DNA of 64,000 nt from Bordetella genomosp. 13 (GTDB lineage Bacteria; Pseudomonadota; Gammaproteobacteria; Burkholderiales; Burkholderiaceae_B). The translations under genes were made by a program, and so were the position numbers. The DNA is taken from contig NZ_VEHL01000003.1 in the NCBI RefSeq assembly GCF_007679965.1, positions 124,001-188,000 of the forward strand, written 5' to 3'. Positions 60,538 to 64,000 of this stretch are shown piece after piece; position 1 is the stretch's first letter, and every line of letters begins with the position of its first letter. The notes under the pieces are model-generated. The model saw nothing but the letters and a program-made list of their open reading frames with translations, was not told the DNA's origin and searched no databases.

Positions 60538-61296
60538 TCAGCGGTAATTGCGAATGTCGTCGATGTCAGTGGTGCCGAAATCGTCGCGGTCCAGGTAGGC
60601 GAGGATGCGCGCGGCAACGTCGGCGGGAGCGGCCAGTTGGCCGGCGGTCTTGAATTCCTGGAACTTGGCCAGGTTGGGGAAGCTGGCGGGATCGCTGCCG
60701 CGAATCGCTTCCTGCATGTCGGTGTCGACGATGCCGGGCGCCAGCGAGACGGCACGCACGCCGCCTTCGCCCTGCTCCTGCTTCAGCACGCGGGTGTACA
60801 TGTCCAGCGCGGCCTTGGTGGCGCAATACACGCCCCAGCCCGCGGTGGGGTTGCGGCCTGCGCCGGACGAGATGTTCAGCACCCGGCGGTCGGCGGCTTG
60901 CAGCCCTTGTACGGCCTGCACGAAGCGGGCGGTGAGCAGCATGACGGCGCTGACGTTGAGGTTGAACGCCGCCGTGATGGCGGCGGGGTCGTCCAGTTCC
61001 GCGCAGGACGCCACCGGCTGCACGGTGCCGGCGTTGTTGATCAGCAGGTAGCGTCTCGCGTCGCGCGGCAGCGCGTCGGCGATGCGGTCCGCCGCCGACT
61101 GGGCCGCGCCCAGGTCGGACAGGTCGACCTTGATCTGCTCGAGCTGCGCGCCCTGTGCGCGGGCGTGTTCGGCCAGCTCGGCGTCGTCGCGGCGCGCCAG
61201 CGTGATCAGGCGCACGCCGGGGCGCGCCAGGCCACGCGCGAGCGCGGCGCCCAGGCCGCGCGAGGCGCCCGTGAGGATGGCAATGGTGTCGGTCAT
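60538..61296 (-). CDS. short-chain dehydrogenase/reductase
   Basis: The 252-residue NAD(P)-dependent oxidoreductase has the cofactor motif TGASRGLG (about 9-16), NNAG (about 89-92), the catalytic Ser in NISSGAG and the YCATK Tyr-Lys motif (about 156-160). It resembles the sepiapterin/benzil reductase subgroup. Substrate is unknown. It sits between prfB and lysS, which are often adjacent, so it is probably a local insertion in the unit. Confidence 0.88.
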   Translation of the reverse strand: MTDTIAILTGASRGLGAALARGLARPGVRLITLARRDDAELAEHARAQGAQLEQIKVDLSDLGAAQSAADRIADALPRDARRYLLINNAGTVQPVASCAELDDPAAITAAFNLNVSAVMLLTARFVQAVQGLQAADRRVLNISSGAGRNPTAGWGVYCATKAALDMYTRVLKQEQGEGGVRAVSLAPGIVDTDMQEAIRGSDPASFPNLAKFQEFKTAGQLAAPADVAARILAYLDRDDFGTTDIDDIRNYR

Positions 61297-61328
61297 GCGG
61301 GGCCTCGCTGAGCGGATGGGGGCAGGGG

Positions 61329-62433
61329 TCAGACGCCTTGCTTCAGGCTGGCCTGGATGAAGGGGTCCAGGTCGCCGTCCAGCACCTTCTGCGTGTTGGA
61401 GATTTCGACGTTGGTGCGCAGGTCCTTGATGCGGCTCTGGTCCAGCACGTACGAACGGATCTGGTGGCCCCAGCCCACGTCGGTCTTGGAGTCTTCCAGC
61501 TTCTGCTGTTCGGCCATGCGGTTGCGCATTTCCAGCTCGTACAGGCGCGACTTCAGCATCTGCATGGCTTCGGCGCGGTTGCGGTGCTGCGAGCGGTCGT
61601 TCTGGCACTGCACGACGATGCCCGACGGCATGTGCGTGATGCGCACGGCGGAGTCGGTCTTGTTGATGTGCTGGCCGCCCGCGCCGCTGGCGCGGTAGGT
61701 GTCCACGCGCAGGTCGGCCGGGTTGACCTCGATCTCGAACGAATCGTCGACCTCGGGATAGACGAACACGCTGGCGAACGAGGTGTGGCGGCCGCCGGAG
61801 GAGTCGAACGGGCTCTTGCGGACCAGGCGGTGCACGCCGGTTTCGGTGCGCAGGTAGCCGAAGGCGTACTCGCCCTCGAGCTTGATGGTGGCCGACTTCA
61901 GGCCCGCCACTTCGCCCTCGGATTCTTCCAGCACCTCGGCCTTGAAGCCCTTGCGCTCGGCGTATTTCAGGTACTGGCGCAGCAGCATGGAGGCCCAGTC
62001 CTGCGCCTCGGTGCCGCCGGCGCCGGCCTGGATGTCCACGAAGCAGTTCAGCGGATCGGCCGGGTTGGCGAACATGCGGCGGAATTCCAGCGCTTCCAGG
62101 CGTTCCTGGAAGCCGTTGGCGTCCTGCTCGATGGCTTCGAGGGTGGCGTCGTCGTCGTCGGCCGCGGCCAGCTCGAAGAGTTCGCGCGCGTCGGCCACGC
62201 CGTTGCCCAGTTCGGTCAGCGTGGTGACGACGTCTTCGAGGGATTTCTTTTCACGGCCCAGGTCCTGGGCGTGCTTGGGGTCGTTCCAGACGGCCGGATC
62301 TTCGAGTTCGGCGTTTACGACCTGCAGGCGTTCAGTCTTGGCATCGTAGTCAAAGATACCCCCGTAACGCCAGCTCGCGCTGCGCGTAGTCGGCGAGGCG
62401 GGCGGCGATCTGGTTCTGGCGTTCGGCTTCCAT
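61329..62433 (-). CDS. prfB: peptide chain release factor 2, with programmed +1 frameshift
   Basis: RF2 ends translation at UGA and UAA. The frame-0 part is 27 codons from ATG 62433 ([20 protein letters not shown]) to an in-frame TGA at 62350-62352. Just before it is the shift signal: a GGGGGT Shine-Dalgarno-like run and CTT TGA C, as in E. coli. After the +1 slip, reading goes on at GAC (62351) with [13 protein letters not shown]. The 367-residue product has [10 protein letters not shown] and the GGQ motif ([14 protein letters not shown]). Exact segments are 62353-62433 and 61329-62351. The shift makes RF2 control its own amount. Confidence 0.96.
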
Positions 62434-62627
62434 GGCTATCCTTGATGACTTTTCTGCGAAACCTGGCATTTTAGCTTGTCTGGGGCGGGGTGGTTCTCTC
62501 TCCCTAGCGAAAGCTGCGAGCACGTAATGCGCCGTCACCGGCCTTCGCATGCTGGCGTGCCGCCGGCGGGCCCGGGCAGCGATGGAATGCCCGGCCTGCG
62601 TGCCGCGCATTCCCCCGGTGCCGCAGC

Positions 62628-64000
62628 CTATTCGGCGTGCTCGATCACCAACTGCGCCGACACCATGCCGTTCCACACGTTCTGCTCCAGCCGGTAGGCG
62701 ACCTGCACGTGCTCGGGCACGGACTGGTCGTGGCCGAACCAGATGGCGTCGAAGCGCTGGTGGCCGCGCTCCAGCGACAGCTTCAGGTGCTTCTCGCCCA
62801 CCAGGCGCTGCGCGCGCACGGTGAACTCGTCCAGGAACAGCGGCGCCGCGAAGCCCGCGCCCCAGACCTGCTGCTGCAGCAGGCCGGCCACTTCGGCGTT
62901 GGCGTAGCCGGATTCCAGCGCGCCGTCGGTCTCGATCAGCGGCTCGAAGCGGTCGCGGCCGGTCAGCTCGCGCACGGCCGCGTCGAAGGCGGGGGCGAAG
63001 GTGGCGAAGTCGTTGCGGCCCAGCGTCAGGCCGGCCGCCATGGCATGGCCGCCGAACTTGCGTATCAGGTTGGGATGGCGCTTGGACACGAGGTCCAGCA
63101 CGTCGCGCAGGTGCACGTCCGGAATCGACCGGCCCGAGCCGCGGATCTCGTCGTCGCCCGCCGGCGCGAAGGCCAGGGTCGGGCGCCAGAATTTTTCCTT
63201 CAGGCGCGAGGCCACCAGGCCCACCACGCCCTGGTGCCAGCCAGGATCGAACACGCAGACCGTGGCGCCGGGGGCGGCGGCCGGGTCGGCCATGGCGGCC
63301 AGCGCCTGCTCGCGCATCTCGGCCTCGATGGTGCGGCGTTCGCGGTTGATCTGGTCGAGCTGTCGCGCCATGTCCAGCGCCTCGGCCTCGTCGTCGGTAG
63401 TCAGGCAGGCGATGCCCAGGCTCATGTCGGCCAGGCGGCCCGCCGCGTTGATGCGCGGGCCCAGCGCGAAGCCCAGGTCGAAGCCGCTGGCCGTGCGCGG
63501 CTCGCGGCCGGCCACGGCGAACAGAGCGCGCAGGCCGGGCTGCATGCGGCCGGCGCGCATGCGCTGCAGGCCCTGCGTGACCAGCAGGCGGTTGTTGGCG
63601 TCCAGCTTGACCACGTCGGCCACGGTGCCCAGCGCCACCAGATCGGACAGCGCGTCCAGGCGCGGTCCGCCGTCGGCCGGGTACACGCCGCGGCGGCGCA
63701 GCTCGGCGCGCAGCGCCAGCATCATGTAGAAGATGACGCCCACGCCGGCCAGGTTCTTGGACGGGAATCCGCAGCCGGGCTGGTTGGGGTTCACGATGGC
63801 CAGCGCGTCGGGCAGCGTGTCGCCCGGCAGGTGATGGTCGGTGACCACCACGCCGATGCCCGCGGCATTGGCCGCGGCCACGCCGTCGACGCTGGCGATG
63901 CCGTTGTCCACGGTGATGATGATGTCGGGCTTGCCGCTGCGGTGCGTGCAAGCCAGCTCGATCACCGCGGGCGACAGGCCGTAGCCGGTCTCGAAGCGGT
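62628..64000 (-). CDS. recJ: single-strand DNA exonuclease RecJ, 5' end outside window
   Basis: RecJ degrades single-stranded DNA 5' to 3' in recombination and mismatch repair. The visible 457 codons hold the DHH-family motif TDHHLPGD, the VDNG motif, the later GGHAMAAG motif (DHHA1) and the C-terminal OB part. The first DHH motifs and N-terminus lie beyond the right edge; the frame is open to base 64000. A 194-base gap separates it from prfB downstream. Confidence 0.96.
   Translation of the reverse strand, partial: RFETGYGLSPAVIELACTHRSGKPDIIITVDNGIASVDGVAAANAAGIGVVVTDHHLPGDTLPDALAIVNPNQPGCGFPSKNLAGVGVIFYMMLALRAELRRRGVYPADGGPRLDALSDLVALGTVADVVKLDANNRLLVTQGLQRMRAGRMQPGLRALFAVAGREPRTASGFDLGFALGPRINAAGRLADMSLGIACLTTDDEAEALDMARQLDQINRERRTIEAEMREQALAAMADPAAAPGATVCVFDPGWHQGVVGLVASRLKEKFWRPTLAFAPAGDDEIRGSGRSIPDVHLRDVLDLVSKRHPNLIRKFGGHAMAAGLTLGRNDFATFAPAFDAAVRELTGRDRFEPLIETDGALESGYANAEVAGLLQQQVWGAGFAAPLFLDEFTVRAQRLVGEKHLKLSLERGHQRFDAIWFGHDQSVPEHVQVAYRLEQNVWNGMVSAQLVIEHAE

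Noticed and set aside
62476..62697. 73-codon frame between prfB and recJ
   Set aside because: It overlaps the 3' end of recJ in antisense and has no supporting signal.

Overview
The window is GC-rich chromosomal DNA from a betaproteobacterium of the Burkholderiales. The gene orders ribF-ileS-lspA-coaBC, tig-clpP-clpX-lon, iscR-S-U-A-hscBA-fdx-iscX and recJ-prfB-lysS, together with lone Bug-type (TctC) solute-binding proteins, point to the Alcaligenaceae (Bordetella/Achromobacter type). Genus and species are inferred from gene content, not computed. Coding density is high, most start codons are ATG, and many neighbouring genes overlap by 1-4 bases.

Layout. 1-8.7 kb: a minus-strand housekeeping block (ribF, ileS, lspA, coaBC, then dut cut by the left edge) interrupted by a hypothetical membrane protein, a DedA protein and a plus-strand membrane-bound hydrolase. 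8.7-15.3 kb: purN, an RsmB-type rRNA methyltransferase, a secreted hypothetical, a fatty-acid desaturase and UvrD. 15.3-21.9 kb: a gene-free stretch with a long inverted repeat, then (minus) dapC, dapD, dapE, prmB and a YheS-type ABC-F ATPase. 21.9-26.2 kb: tRNA-Leu, a membrane diguanylate cyclase, two small hypotheticals, two cold-shock genes with matching promoter-leader layouts, and a YqhA-family protein. 26.4-32.5 kb: trigger factor, ClpP, ClpX and Lon, the last behind a good sigma-32-type promoter.

32.7-39.7 kb is the main accessory region: a five-gene minus-strand operon of VgrG, a DUF3592-like membrane protein, a DUF2169-pentapeptide fusion, a second pentapeptide-repeat protein and a minimal DUF4150 PAAR-like protein. 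It looks like an orphan type VI secretion spike island with no recognisable enzymatic toxin. It is the best candidate here for an undescribed system.

40-46.5 kb: a Bug protein, LexA with its own SOS box, an aromatic/aspartate aminotransferase, UvrB and a low-molecular-weight phosphatase. 46.6-52.4 kb: the complete isc iron-sulfur assembly operon behind two abutting 25-bp IscR-like boxes, with an HscA carrying two low-complexity insertions. 52.5-58.7 kb: a two-domain methylglyoxal synthase, a hydroxamate-type TonB-dependent receptor with a Fur-like palindrome, and a LysR/Bug/GalB-like catabolic cluster. 58.7-64 kb: a small membrane protein, lysS, a short-chain dehydrogenase, prfB with its programmed +1 frameshift, and recJ running off the right edge.

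Functionally the window links proteostasis (tig, clpPX, lon), SOS repair (lexA, uvrB, uvrD, recJ), lysine/peptidoglycan precursor synthesis (dapCDE) and Fe-S assembly, with accessory loci for interbacterial secretion, iron uptake and aromatic catabolism.
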